A model generated the notes under the pieces. That model saw nothing but the letters and a program-made list of their open reading frames with translations. It was not told where the DNA came from and searched no databases. Of a DNA stretch of 64,000 bases, positions 26,089 through 35,625 are shown in pieces. Made by a program: the position numbers and the translations under genes. The DNA is from DASYAE01 sp036501535. GTDB lineage: Bacteria > Actinomycetota > Actinomycetes > Streptomycetales > Catenulisporaceae. The DNA is taken from NCBI GenBank assembly GCA_036501535.1, contig DASYAE010000289.1, forward strand, positions 62,001-126,000, written 5' to 3'. Numbering within the stretch: position 1 is the first letter of the stretch; the number at the start of each line of letters is the position of its first letter.

Positions 26089-27363
26089 ATGGGCGTGCGG
26101 GCCAAGCGATCGCTGGGGCGGCAGTTCGGCTGGCTGTGGTCGGCGTACTCGGTGAGCGCGCTCGGCACCGGGCTCGCGTTCAACGCGGTCCCGCTGATCG
26201 CGATCCTGGTGCTGCACACCGGTCCGGCCGGGGTCTCCGCGCTGGACGCGGTGGGGCTGACGGCCGGCGCCGTGGTCGCGATCCCGCTCGGGCCGTGGAT
26301 CGAGTTCCGGCGCAAGCGGCCGGTCATGATCGCGATGGACCTGACCCGGTTCGGCGCGCTGCTCACGGTCCCGGCCGCCTTCGCGCTCGGCTGGCTCGGC
26401 TATCCGCAGCTCCTGGTCGTCACCGTGTTCGTCGAGGCGGCCGAGATCGTGTTCAAGGCGGCCGGCGGAGCCCATCTCAAAGCACTGGTTCAGCCGGCGG
26501 ACCTGCTGGTGGCGAACAGCCGGTTCGAGTCCACGACCTGGACCACGACCATGCTCGGGCCGGCGCTCGGCGGGGCCGCGATCGGGATGTTCGGGCCGGT
26601 GACCACCGTCGTCGCGGACGCGGTCAGCTATCTGCTGTCGGCGCTGGGGATCCGCGCGATCGGCCGCGGGGAGCAGCGCCCGGTGCGCGCCGCGGCGCCG
26701 GCCAAATTCAAGCCCGGAGACCTGCTCGACGGCTGGCGGCACATCCTGGGCAACCGGGCGCTGCGCCCGCTGTTCTTCAACAACGTCCTGTTCGGCGCCC
26801 TGATCATGGCGACCTCGCCGCTGCTGACCGTCCTCATGCTCGGCCGGCTCGGCTTCGCGCCCTGGCAGTACGGCCTCGCGCTCGCAGGGCCCTGTCTCGG
26901 CGGCCTGATCGGCTCGCGGCTCTCCCGGCGCTTCGTCGCGCGGCTCGGGCAGCACCGGGTCATGCGGGTCTTCGGTACGCTGCGCGCGGTCTGGCCGGTC
27001 GGGCTGGTGTTCATCCGGCCGGGCGTCCCAGGGCTGCTGATCGTCGCAGGGATCGAGTTCGCGCTGATCTTCTGCATCGGCGTGGCCAATCCGGTGTTCG
27101 CCACCCGCCGGCTGGAGCTGCCGGCGCCGGACCGGGTGGCCCGGACGCTGTCCACCTGGTCGATCACCGGCAATCTGACCACCGCCGCGCTGACCGCGCT
27201 ATGGGGCCTGCTGGCCGCGCTCATCGGGCCTCGGCTGGCGATCGGCGCCGCCGGACTGCTCCTGCTGGGCACGCCGCTGCTGCTGCCCCGGCGCGAGGAA
27301 CCCGTGCAGGTGGTCCCGCCGGCCGTCGTGGGAGCGCAGGGCGAAGACGCAGTCGCGGCCTGA
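26089..27363 (+). CDS. MFS transporter
   Basis: 424 residues with 12 predicted helices and an FRRKRPVMIAMDL motif-A loop between helices 2 and 3, as in the MFS_3 drug-exporter-like group. GAGGGG lies 4 nt before the ATG at 26089; the GTG codon just before it is an alternative. It is probably controlled by the divergent LysR protein. Its last 165 bp overlap, on the opposite strand, the 3' end of the MaoC-type gene. Confidence 0.9.
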   Translation: MGVRAKRSLGRQFGWLWSAYSVSALGTGLAFNAVPLIAILVLHTGPAGVSALDAVGLTAGAVVAIPLGPWIEFRRKRPVMIAMDLTRFGALLTVPAAFALGWLGYPQLLVVTVFVEAAEIVFKAAGGAHLKALVQPADLLVANSRFESTTWTTTMLGPALGGAAIGMFGPVTTVVADAVSYLLSALGIRAIGRGEQRPVRAAAPAKFKPGDLLDGWRHILGNRALRPLFFNNVLFGALIMATSPLLTVLMLGRLGFAPWQYGLALAGPCLGGLIGSRLSRRFVARLGQHRVMRVFGTLRAVWPVGLVFIRPGVPGLLIVAGIEFALIFCIGVANPVFATRRLELPAPDRVARTLSTWSITGNLTTAALTALWGLLAALIGPRLAIGAAGLLLLGTPLLLPRREEPVQVVPPAVVGAQGEDAVAA

Positions 27364-28224
27364 TGCGAGCGGCTCGAAGCGGACCCGGGCGGGCAGCGCG
27401 ACCGGCTTGTGGAACTCGACCCGGAACAGGAACGCGCCGGGCAGGCCCGCACTGTCGCAGTACGCTGCGAGGGCGGCCAGGCAGCGGGCAGCGGTCCACA
27501 TGCCGTGCGCGATCGGGCGGCGGTAGCCGAAGGCGCGCGCGGTCAGCGGGTACAGGTGGATCGGGTTGCGGTCGCCGGAGATGGCCGCGTAGCGGCGGCC
27601 GAGCGAGGCGGGCAGCGACCAGACCTCGCCGCTCGCGACGGCGCTCCCGTCGGCGGGCCGCTGCGCGGATTCCGGACGCTGGTCACGGATCGCGCGGCGG
27701 CGGAGGTAGGTGCTGACGCTCTTCCAGACCGGCTCGCCGTCGAGCGACGCCTGCGCGTGGACGTCGAACGCGGTGCCCTTGGCGTGCTCGCGCAGGGAGC
27801 CGATCCAGACGCGGTAGTCGAGCCCTGCCGTGGCGGGCAGCGGCCGCAGCTGCTCGATCTCGTTGGCGATGTGGACCAGGCCGAGCACCGGCACGGGGAA
27901 CGCGCGGCGCGTCATGAGTGCCATGGCCAACGGGAAGGCGGTCAGATGAGGGTACGTCGCCGGCATCGCGCCGGAGCCGGTGCCGACGCCCTCGGGGAAG
28001 CCGCAGAGTTCTGTATAGCGGTGCAGGTGGCGCGGATCGGCGGCCACACACGGGAGTTCCAGGCAGGGCAGGCCGGATTCGTCGCCTGACGACCGGTCGG
28101 CGGTCTTGGGAAGCAGGGCACGTACGTAGGACGCTGCGAGCCCGGGCCGGCGGCGCAGCCGGGCCGTGGCCTCGGGTCCGGGGCCGCCCGGATCGGGCGC
28201 GCTCGAATCGGGCACCGTGCTCAA
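27199..28224 (-). CDS. MaoC-type (R)-3-hydroxyacyl dehydratase, HtdX-like
   Basis: 341 residues with two hot-dog halves; the second carries the hydratase-2 motif YAAISGDRNPIHLYPLTARAFG with catalytic Asp and His, followed by IAHGMW. The gene order dehydratase, FabG, then divergent thiolase matches mycobacterial htdX-fabG4-fadA2 (Rv0241c-Rv0243). It would interconvert 3-hydroxyacyl- and 2-enoyl-thioesters. It begins 3 bp after the fabG4 stop at a TTG (a GTG three codons in is an alternative), so it is coupled to it. The domain ends near residue 300; the last 40 Gln/Arg-rich residues are read antisense through the MFS gene. Confidence 0.88.
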   Translation of the reverse strand: MSTVPDSSAPDPGGPGPEATARLRRRPGLAASYVRALLPKTADRSSGDESGLPCLELPCVAADPRHLHRYTELCGFPEGVGTGSGAMPATYPHLTAFPLAMALMTRRAFPVPVLGLVHIANEIEQLRPLPATAGLDYRVWIGSLREHAKGTAFDVHAQASLDGEPVWKSVSTYLRRRAIRDQRPESAQRPADGSAVASGEVWSLPASLGRRYAAISGDRNPIHLYPLTARAFGYRRPIAHGMWTAARCLAALAAYCDSAGLPGAFLFRVEFHKPVALPARVRFEPLASGRDCVFALRSHDGRRDHLHGFLAPGQQQRRAQQEQSGGADRQPRPDERGQQAP

Positions 28225-28227
28225 TGC

Positions 28228-29646
28228 TCACGCGCCCAGCAGCGCCTGGCCGCAGACCCGCAGCACCTGGCCGTTGACCGCGAAGCTGCCCGGCGCCGCC
28301 AGGTAGGCGACCGCCTCGGCGACGTCGACCGGCTGGCCGCCCTGCCGCAGGCTGTTCATCCGGCGGCCGGCCTCCCGGATCAGCAGCGGCACCGCCGCGG
28401 TCATCTGCGTCTCGATGAAGCCGGGCGCGACCGCGTTGACCGTGCCGCCGAGCCGGTCCGCGGCGACCGGGGCGAGCGCCTCGACCAGGCCGATCAGCCC
28501 CGCCTTGCTGGCCGCGTAGTTCGTCTGGCCGACGTTGCCCGCGATGCCGCTGATCGAGGAGGTGCACACGATCCGGCCGCCGGGTCTGAGCACCGGATCG
28601 GCCGGGTCGAGCAGCCGGTCGGTCAGGTCCTCGACCGCGGTGAGGTTCACCGCGAGCACCGCGTCCCACTGGCCGCGGTCCATGCGGCCCAACATCTTGT
28701 CCCGGGTGATCCCGGCGTTGTGTACGAACACGTCGGCGCCGGCCAGGTCTCCCTCGCGCAGCCGATCCGCAAGCCGGTCGCCGGCCGCCGCCTCGGCGAT
28801 GTCGAGTTCGAGCGCTGCGCCGCCGGTCCGCTCCGCGACGGTCCGCAGCGCCGCGCCCTGCGCCGGAACGTCGACGCAGAGCACGAAGGCGCCGTCCCGG
28901 GCCAGCGTCTCGGCGATCACCGCGCCGATCCCCCGCGCCGCGCCGGTGACCACGGCCGTCCGGCCGGCCAGCGGCCGCTCCCGGTCCGGCGCCGCGTCCG
29001 ACCGGTCAAGGCTCTGCGAGCCGGCGGCGCCGACCCGGACCACCTGGCCCGAGACGTACGCCGAGCGCGCTGAGAGCAAGAACCGAAGCGAGGACTCGAC
29101 CGCGTGCTCGGCGCCCGGCGCGACCTGCAGCAGGTTGGCGGTCCCGCCGCGGCGCAGCTCCTTGCCGAGCGAGCGCATGAAGCCCTCGACCGCGCGCTGG
29201 GCCACAGCCTCACGCGCCGAGCCGGCGAGTTCCGGCGGCGTGGCCACGACGAGCGCGCGGCCGCACGGAGCCAGGGAGCGCACATACGCGTGGAAGAACT
29301 CGTACATCTCGGCGAGCCGCGCGCTGTCCGCGGCGCCGGTCGCGTCGAAGACCAGCGCGGCCGGAGCGTCGGCGGTCGCGGCGGTGTCGGCAGCGGCCCC
29401 GACAGCGGCATCGACGACATCGACATCGACGATCCGGGCCGGGAAACCCTCGAGCAGGGTGCGCAGCGGTTTGAGCAGGCGGCCGCCGCCGGCCGCCGCG
29501 CCGACGCCGCCGAGCACGACCGGACCGTCCGGCACGGCTGCGCCGGGGCGGTGCCGCTGCAGCGGCTCCGGCCGTGGAAGCCCGAGCCGTTTGGCGACAA
29601 ACCCACCCATCACGCCCGCAGTCCACGCCTGGTAGCGGTCGGCCAT
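28228..29646 (-). CDS. fabG4: High-molecular-weight 3-oxoacyl-ACP reductase, FabG4-like
   Basis: 472 residues, about twice a normal FabG. The N-terminal half is a degenerate Rossmann-like domain without a nucleotide motif. The C-terminal half is a complete SDR domain: TGAARGIG, catalytic Ser in CTSSISG, and the YAASK motif (TNYAASKAGLIG), ending with NGQVLRVCGQ. This two-part structure is that of mycobacterial FabG4, an NADH-dependent reductase. The ATG at 29646 has CAGGAG 7 nt upstream, and the operator at 29660-29687 lies directly before that. Confidence 0.92.
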   Translation of the reverse strand: MADRYQAWTAGVMGGFVAKRLGLPRPEPLQRHRPGAAVPDGPVVLGGVGAAAGGGRLLKPLRTLLEGFPARIVDVDVVDAAVGAAADTAATADAPAALVFDATGAADSARLAEMYEFFHAYVRSLAPCGRALVVATPPELAGSAREAVAQRAVEGFMRSLGKELRRGGTANLLQVAPGAEHAVESSLRFLLSARSAYVSGQVVRVGAAGSQSLDRSDAAPDRERPLAGRTAVVTGAARGIGAVIAETLARDGAFVLCVDVPAQGAALRTVAERTGGAALELDIAEAAAGDRLADRLREGDLAGADVFVHNAGITRDKMLGRMDRGQWDAVLAVNLTAVEDLTDRLLDPADPVLRPGGRIVCTSSISGIAGNVGQTNYAASKAGLIGLVEALAPVAADRLGGTVNAVAPGFIETQMTAAVPLLIREAGRRMNSLRQGGQPVDVAEAVAYLAAPGSFAVNGQVLRVCGQALLGA

Positions 29647-29659
29647 GGATTTTCTCCTG

Positions 29660-29687
29660 ACTCTTGAGTAAGTTTACTCAAGAGTAA
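29660..29687. promoter_or_regulatory. TetR operator, site 2
   Basis: Arms ACTCTTGAGTAA (29660-29671) and TTACTCAAGAGT (29674-29685) form a perfect inverted repeat around GT; within it TTACTC-AA-GAGTAA is also a palindrome. It lies between the divergent fabG4 and fadA2 genes and shares GAGTAAGTTTACT with site 1 at 24232-24260. Two overlapping dimer sites 14-15 bp apart would suit a TetR protein. Confidence 0.8.
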
Positions 29688-29733
29688 TTTCTACGACCGT
29701 CCGGCCACAAGGAGCCGTCGAGGAGACTTCGCC

Positions 29734-31059
29734 ATGGCACCAGCCGGAGCCGGCGGCGCGCCGACCGGGGCGCGCCGGGTCGCCGTGCTCGGCGGCAGCC
29801 GCATCCCGTTCGCCCGCGCGGACGGGCCCTACGCCACCGCCTCGAACCAGGAGATGCTCTCCGCCGCGCTGGACGGCCTCGTGCGCCGCTTCCGGCTGGA
29901 GGGCGAGACGCTCGGCGAGGTCGCCGCGGGCGCGGTGCTCAAGCACAGCCGCGACTTCAACCTGACCCGCGAGGTCGTCCTCGGCAGCGCGCTGGACCAC
30001 CGCACGCCGGCCTTCGACGTGCAACAGGCCTGCGGCACCGGCCTGGAGGCGGTGATCCTGATCGCCAACAAGATCGCGCTCGGCCAGATCGAGTGCGGCG
30101 TCGCCGGGGGCACCGACACCGCCAGCGACGTGCCGCTCGGCCTGAACGACGATCTGCGTAAGCTGCTGCTCTCCGCGCGGCGGGCCCGCGGCGCCGGCGG
30201 CCGGCTGCGCGCGGCCGGCAGGTTGCGGCCCGGGCAGGTGGTGCCGGAGATCCCGCGCAACGCCGAGCCGCGCACCGGCCTTTCCATGGGCGAGCACGCC
30301 GCGCGCACGGCCGCCGCGTGGGGGATCCCGCGCGAGGCGCAGGACGAGCTGGCGATGACCAGCCACCGCCGGCTTGCCGCCGCCTACGACGCAGGGTTCT
30401 TCGACGATCTGGTGGTCCCGTTCCGCGGCCTGGCCCGGGACCAGAACCTGCGCCCGGACAGCAGCGTGGAGAAGCTGGCCCGGCTGGCGCCGGTCTACGG
30501 GCTCGGACTCGCCGGCTCCGAGCCGACCATGACCGCGGGCAATTCGACCCCGCTGACCGACGGAGCGGCCACGGTCCTGCTGGCCAGCGAGGAATGGGCG
30601 CGCCAGCACGACCTGCCGGTGCTGGCGTATATGGGGCAGGCACGGGTCGGCGCAGTCGACTTCGTCGACGGCGAGCCGGGGCCGGACGGGCTGCTCATGG
30701 CGCCGGTCCACACGGTGCCCCGGCTGCTCGCCGCATCCGGCCTGGCCCTGGCCGACTTCGACTTCTACGAGATCCACGAGGCCTTCGCCTCGCAGGTGCT
30801 GGCCACCCTGGCGGCGTGGCAGGACCCGGAGTTCTGCAAGAGCCGGCTGGGCCTGGACACGCCGCTCGGCGCGATCGACCAGGGCCGGCTCAACGTCAAC
30901 GGGTCCTCACTCGCCGCCGGGCACCCGTTCGCGGCCACCGGCGCACGCATCGTCGCCACGCTGGCCAAGCTGCTGCACCGGCGCGAGGGCGGTGGTCGAG
31001 GGCTGATCTCGATCTGCGCGGCCGGCGGCCAGGGGGTCACGGCGATCCTCGAACGCTGA
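29734..31059 (+). CDS. fadA2: Acetyl-CoA C-acyltransferase (thiolase), FadA2-like
   Basis: 441 residues with the three thiolase catalytic motifs: nucleophile Cys in QQACGTGLEA (near residue 101), His in EIHEAFASQ (near 348), and the second Cys in CAAGGQG near the C-terminus, plus NVNGSSLAAGHPFAATGAR. It cleaves 3-ketoacyl-CoA to acetyl-CoA, the last step of beta-oxidation, or the reverse. SD GGAG precedes the ATG. It is divergent from fabG4 across the shared operator, and the acyl-CoA synthetase gene follows 121 bp downstream. Confidence 0.94.
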   Translation: MAPAGAGGAPTGARRVAVLGGSRIPFARADGPYATASNQEMLSAALDGLVRRFRLEGETLGEVAAGAVLKHSRDFNLTREVVLGSALDHRTPAFDVQQACGTGLEAVILIANKIALGQIECGVAGGTDTASDVPLGLNDDLRKLLLSARRARGAGGRLRAAGRLRPGQVVPEIPRNAEPRTGLSMGEHAARTAAAWGIPREAQDELAMTSHRRLAAAYDAGFFDDLVVPFRGLARDQNLRPDSSVEKLARLAPVYGLGLAGSEPTMTAGNSTPLTDGAATVLLASEEWARQHDLPVLAYMGQARVGAVDFVDGEPGPDGLLMAPVHTVPRLLAASGLALADFDFYEIHEAFASQVLATLAAWQDPEFCKSRLGLDTPLGAIDQGRLNVNGSSLAAGHPFAATGARIVATLAKLLHRREGGGRGLISICAAGGQGVTAILER

Positions 31060-31180
31060 GCCGCCGCCCGCGAGTCGGGGACGACCACGGGCCACGGGGG
31101 CGTCCGGCGCGGACGGGACCGCGCCGGGACGACGGGGGGAGCACCGCCGCACATCGCAAGACCCGGCAAAGGAGCCGCGC

Positions 31181-33106
31181 ATGGCAACGACGTTCTACCG
31201 GCGCCTGCGGGCCGCCCGCAGGCGCCCCGACCTCGCCGACCGCACCCGAGTACACATCGCGAGCGAGAACGGCGTCGTGCGGGAGGTGAGCGTCGAGCCG
31301 CTCATAGGGCGGCTGATGCGCGGCAGCCTGGCGGACATCCCGTTCGACAACGCCCGCAATGATCCGCAGCACATTGCACTGCGCCGCCGGGACGAGGCCG
31401 GCTGGCACCCGGTCACCGCGGCCGAGTTCGCCCGCCAGATCGCCGCGACCGCCAAGGGCCTGATCGCGGCCGGGCTGGAGCCGGGCGACCGGGTGGCGCT
31501 GATGTCGCGCACCCGGTACGAGTGGACGGTCGCGGACTTCGCGATCTGGGCCGCCGGCGGGCAGACCGTGCCCGTATATCCGACCTCGTCGAGCGTCCAG
31601 CTGGAGTTCATCCTGGAGGACTCGGACTCGAGGTTCGTCCTGGTCGAGGACGAGACGACCGGCGCCATCGTCAAGCAGGCCACGACGATGCTCGACATCA
31701 CCCTGCCGACCTGGAGCTTCGAGCACGGAGCCCTGACACAGCTGGCCCAGCTCGGCCGCGACGTGCCGGACAACGCGATCTCGGCGCGCCGGGCCATGAT
31801 CCGCTCGGACGACGTCGCCACGATCGTCTACACCTCGGGCACCACCGGCCGGCCGAAGGGCTGCGTGATCTCGCACTCCAACCTGCACGCCGAGGCGGCC
31901 AATCTCACGGAGCTGATGCTGCCGGCGTTCCGCGCGGCCAGCGGCCTGGCCCCCTCGACGCTGGTGTTCCTGCCGCTGGCGCACGTGCTGGGCCGGGCGC
32001 TGGAGATCGTGTGCCTGCAGGGGCGCATCACGCTCGGGCTGTGGCCGACCATCAAGCCGGACGAGGTGCGCCCGGAGCTCCAGGCGTTCAAGCCCACCTT
32101 CCTGGCCGCCGTGCCGTACTTCTTCGAACGCATCCACGACATCGCCCGCGGCACGGCGGAGAAGATCGGCCGCGGCTCGTCGTTCGACCGGGCCGACCGG
32201 ATCGCCGTCGCGTACGGCGACGCGCAGATGCGGGTCCTGCTGGACCGGGGCAGGGGGCCCGGATTCAAGCTGCGGCTCGCGCACCGGCTGTACGACCTGT
32301 TGGTCTACCGGCGGGTTCGCGACGCGCTCGGCGGGAACGTGCGTTATGTGATCAGCGGCAGTTCACGGCTGGACCTGCGCCTGAGCCAGTTCTTCTTCGG
32401 CTGCGGGATCCTGGTCTACGAGGGCTACGGCCTGACCGAGACGAGCGCGGCGGCGACGGTCAACCCGCCGCTCGAGCCGCGCGCGGGCAGCGTCGGCCTG
32501 CCGGTCCCGGGCAGCTCGGTGCGCATCGCCGACGACGGCGAGGTGATGCTGCGCGGCGGGATCCTGTTCGGCGGGTACTGGCTCAACCCGGAGGCCACCG
32601 TCGAGGTGATGAGCAACGGCTGGTTCGCCACCGGCGACCTCGGCAGCCTCGACGCCGAGGGCTACCTGACCATCACCGGCCGCAAGAAGGACCTGCTGAT
32701 CACCAGCGGCGGCAAGAACGTCTCGCCGAGCCTGCTGGAGGACCGGCTGCGCAGCCGGCCGCCGGTCGGCCAGTGCATGGTGGTCGGCGACGGCCGGCAC
32801 TATGTCGCGGCCCTGATCACACTGGAGGCCGAGGAGATGGAGCACTGGCTCGCGGTGCGCCGGCGGCTGCCGGACACGCCGTTCGCCGAGCTGTGCGTGG
32901 ACCCGGAGCTGATGGGGCAGGTGCAGCGGGCGGTGGACTACGCGAACGAGGCGGTCTCCCGGGCCGAGTCGATCCGGACCTGGCGGCTGGTCGAGGGCGA
33001 CTTCACCGAGGAGAACGGGCTGCTGACGCCGTCGCTGAAGGTGAAGCGGCACGCGGTGGCCGAGGCCTATTCCGACGTGATCGAGGACCTGTACCGACAT
33101 GACTGA
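31181..33106 (+). CDS. Long-chain acyl-CoA synthetase (FadD15-like)
   Basis: 641 residues of the ANL superfamily: AMP-binding P-loop YTSGTTGRPKG (near residue 220), YGLTETS, TGDLGSLDAEGYLTITGRKKD and the C-terminal hinge lysine region ending in LTPSLKVKRHAV. The N-terminal domain and length are those of the bacterial long-chain FadD15/FAA1 branch. It activates fatty acids to acyl-CoA with ATP. AAGGAG precedes the ATG. Its stop overlaps the next start by 8 bp. Confidence 0.94.
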   Translation: MATTFYRRLRAARRRPDLADRTRVHIASENGVVREVSVEPLIGRLMRGSLADIPFDNARNDPQHIALRRRDEAGWHPVTAAEFARQIAATAKGLIAAGLEPGDRVALMSRTRYEWTVADFAIWAAGGQTVPVYPTSSSVQLEFILEDSDSRFVLVEDETTGAIVKQATTMLDITLPTWSFEHGALTQLAQLGRDVPDNAISARRAMIRSDDVATIVYTSGTTGRPKGCVISHSNLHAEAANLTELMLPAFRAASGLAPSTLVFLPLAHVLGRALEIVCLQGRITLGLWPTIKPDEVRPELQAFKPTFLAAVPYFFERIHDIARGTAEKIGRGSSFDRADRIAVAYGDAQMRVLLDRGRGPGFKLRLAHRLYDLLVYRRVRDALGGNVRYVISGSSRLDLRLSQFFFGCGILVYEGYGLTETSAAATVNPPLEPRAGSVGLPVPGSSVRIADDGEVMLRGGILFGGYWLNPEATVEVMSNGWFATGDLGSLDAEGYLTITGRKKDLLITSGGKNVSPSLLEDRLRSRPPVGQCMVVGDGRHYVAALITLEAEEMEHWLAVRRRLPDTPFAELCVDPELMGQVQRAVDYANEAVSRAESIRTWRLVEGDFTEENGLLTPSLKVKRHAVAEAYSDVIEDLYRHD

Positions 33107-34943
33107 GATGCAGGGTACTGAAGCTCAGGATACTGACTCGCAGAGCGCTGATCGCGGGTCCGGCGTATACGACGTCGTGGTCGTCGGCTCCGGCTTCGGC
33201 GGCGCGGTCGCGGCGCTGCGGCTGAGCGAGAAGGGATACCGGGTACTGGTCCTCGAGGCCGGCCGCCGGTTCACCCGGGAGAGCCTGCCGAAGACCTCGT
33301 GGTCGCTGCGCGACTACCTGTGGGCACCCGCGCTCGGCCTCTACGGCATCCAGCGGATCCACGTGCTGGGCAAGGTGATGGTGCTGGCCGGCGCCGGGGT
33401 CGGCGGCGGCTCGCTCAACTATGCCAACACCCTGTACGTACCGCCGGAGCCGTTCTTCCGCGACCCGCAGTGGGGCGCGATCACCGACTGGCAGGCGGAG
33501 CTGCGGCCGTACTACGCGCAGGCGCAGCGGATGCTCGGCGTGCGTCAGAACCCGACGACGACCGAGGCGGACGTGTACCTGCGCGCTACGGCCGAGTCGA
33601 TGGGCGTGGGCCGCAGCTTCCGGCTCACCCCGGTCGGGGTCTTCTTCGGCGACGGCCGGGACGCGGACGGCTCGGTGACGGCCGCGCCGGGCCAGGAGGT
33701 CCAGGACCCGTACTTCGGCGGGGCCGGGCCGCGGCGGCGCGCCTGCACGGAGTGCGGCGAGTGCATGACCGGGTGCCGGCACGGCGCGAAGAACACGCTG
33801 GCCGAGAACTACCTGTACCTCGCCGAGCGCGCCGGCGCCGAGATCCGCCCGATGACCACGGTGGTCGGCCTGCGCGACGTCGGCGCAGGGAGCGGCGAAG
33901 AAGGCTTCGAAGTCGTCACGGTGCCGACCGACCGGCGCAGGCGCGGGGCCACGCAGGTGATCCGCTGCAGCCGGGTCGTGCTGGCCGCCGGGACCTACGG
34001 CACGCAGACGCTGTTGCACCACGTCCAGCGCGACGGCGGCCTGCCGCGGATGTCCGCGCAGCTCGGCGCGCTGACCCGGACCAACTCGGAGTCGCTGGTC
34101 GGCGCGCTGACCTTCCCGCGGCCCTACAAGCGCCGCAACGGCAGGGACGCGGTGGCCGACTTCACCCGCGGCGTGGCGATCACCTCGTCGATCCACCCGA
34201 ACGCCTCCACCCACATCGAGAACGTCCGCTACGGCAAGGGCTCGAACACCATGGCCCTGATGTGCGTGCCGCAGTACCGGGTCGGCGGCCGGCTGCCCAA
34301 ACCGGTCGCGGTGGCCGCGGCCTTCCTGCGCCATCCGGTGATGGTGGCCCGGACGCTCGCCACCCGGCACTGGTCCGAGCGGACCATCATCGGCCTGGTG
34401 ATGCAGAGCCATGACAACTCACTGACGACGTACCTGAAGCGCAGCCGGCCGGGCAAGGGTCTGCTGACCGCGCGGCAGGGCCACGGCGCGCCGAATCCGG
34501 TGCACATCCCGGAGGGCGCCGAGGCCGCGCGGCTGCTGGCCGAGCAGATCAACGGCCTCGCCGGGACGAACCTCGGCGAGCTGTTCGGCATGCCGCTGAC
34601 CGCGCACTTCCTCGGCGGCTGCCCGATCGGCGCCGACCCGCGGCAGGGCGTCATCGATCCCTACCACCGCCTCTTCGGCCACCCGGGCGTCTCAGTGGTC
34701 GACGGCTCGGCGGTGTCGGCGAACCTCGGCGTCAATCCGTCGCTGACCATCACCGCCCAGGCCGAGCGCGCCATGGCGCTGTGGCCGAACAAGGGCGAGC
34801 CGGACCCGCGGCCGGAGCAGGGCGAGCCGTATCGCGCCGTCGCCCCGGTCCCGCCGCGCTCCCCCGCCGTGCCGGGAACGGCCTTCGGCCGCCTCTCGTT
34901 GGCTCATCAGGAGAACACAGCGCAGGACGCGACTGCGCAGTAG
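33099..34943 (+). CDS. GMC-family FAD oxidoreductase, cholesterol-oxidase-like (ChoD type)
   Basis: 614 residues. The N-terminal FAD-binding fingerprint VVVGSGFGGAVAALRLSEKG, then VLAGAGVGGGSLNYANT, a cysteine-rich CTECGECMTGCRHGAKN segment, and the C-terminal GMC end (HFLGGCPIGADP, VVDGSAVSANLGVNPSLTITAQAERA). The sequence plan matches ChoD-like proteins of mycobacteria and Rhodococcus, which are annotated as cholesterol oxidases but often act on other sterols or unknown alcohols. There is no signal peptide. Overlap with fadD and closeness to the TetR-controlled thiolase place it in lipid or sterol breakdown. Confidence 0.88.
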   Translation: MTEMQGTEAQDTDSQSADRGSGVYDVVVVGSGFGGAVAALRLSEKGYRVLVLEAGRRFTRESLPKTSWSLRDYLWAPALGLYGIQRIHVLGKVMVLAGAGVGGGSLNYANTLYVPPEPFFRDPQWGAITDWQAELRPYYAQAQRMLGVRQNPTTTEADVYLRATAESMGVGRSFRLTPVGVFFGDGRDADGSVTAAPGQEVQDPYFGGAGPRRRACTECGECMTGCRHGAKNTLAENYLYLAERAGAEIRPMTTVVGLRDVGAGSGEEGFEVVTVPTDRRRRGATQVIRCSRVVLAAGTYGTQTLLHHVQRDGGLPRMSAQLGALTRTNSESLVGALTFPRPYKRRNGRDAVADFTRGVAITSSIHPNASTHIENVRYGKGSNTMALMCVPQYRVGGRLPKPVAVAAAFLRHPVMVARTLATRHWSERTIIGLVMQSHDNSLTTYLKRSRPGKGLLTARQGHGAPNPVHIPEGAEAARLLAEQINGLAGTNLGELFGMPLTAHFLGGCPIGADPRQGVIDPYHRLFGHPGVSVVDGSAVSANLGVNPSLTITAQAERAMALWPNKGEPDPRPEQGEPYRAVAPVPPRSPAVPGTAFGRLSLAHQENTAQDATAQ

Positions 34944-34965
34944 CCGCGAGCACGGGAGGCCGGCG

Positions 34966-35619
34966 GTGACCGACCAGCAGATCGATCGAACCCTGTTGGA
35001 GCGCTGGACGGCGCTGACCGGAAAGCCGCCGTTCGGGGGCTTGGGCCGGAATCTGATCGTGCGGTACAGCGAGCCGCACCGGCGGTATCACACGACCGAG
35101 CACCTCGTGTACGTGCTCGACGTCATCGACCTGCTCGCCGACGAGGCCGCGGACGCCGACGCGGTGCGTTACGCGGCCTGGTTCCACGACGCCGTGTACG
35201 AAGTCGAGAGCGAGTGGCCGGAGGGCGTCTCGAACGAGGAGCGCAGCGCGGGCCTCGGCGAGGCCGTGCTGCGGAAACTCGGCGCGGCAGACACGCTGGC
35301 CGACGAGGTCGGGCGGCTCGTCCGGTTGACCGCCGAGCACGATCCGGCCGCCGGCGACCGCAATGGCGCAGTGCTCTGCGACGCGGATCTGGCGGTGCTC
35401 GGCGGGCCGCCGGAGCAGTACCGGCGCTACCACGAGCAGGTCCGCCAGGAGTATCAGCAGATCCCCGACGAGTTCTACCGGGCCGGCCGGGCGGCGATCC
35501 TGCGCAAGCTGCTCGGGCTGCCCGAGCTGTATCGGACGCAGCGGGCCAAGGAGCTCTTCGAGGCGGCGGCGGTGGCGAACCTCGCCGCGGAGATCGCGGA
35601 GCTGGAGTCGGCCTCCTGA
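34966..35619 (+). CDS. HD-domain protein (predicted metal-dependent phosphohydrolase)
   Basis: 217 residues with an HD pattern: His in RRYHTTEHL and the HD pair in YAAWFHDAVYEV (near residue 76), then conserved LTAEHD and LCDADLAVLG. It corresponds to the small predicted HD-superfamily proteins whose substrate is unknown. The GTG at 34966 has GGGAGG upstream, 22 bp after the GMC gene, so it is the last member of the fadA2-fadD-GMC unit. Confidence 0.85.
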   Translation: MTDQQIDRTLLERWTALTGKPPFGGLGRNLIVRYSEPHRRYHTTEHLVYVLDVIDLLADEAADADAVRYAAWFHDAVYEVESEWPEGVSNEERSAGLGEAVLRKLGAADTLADEVGRLVRLTAEHDPAAGDRNGAVLCDADLAVLGGPPEQYRRYHEQVRQEYQQIPDEFYRAGRAAILRKLLGLPELYRTQRAKELFEAAAVANLAAEIAELESAS

Positions 35620-35625
35620 GCCTGA

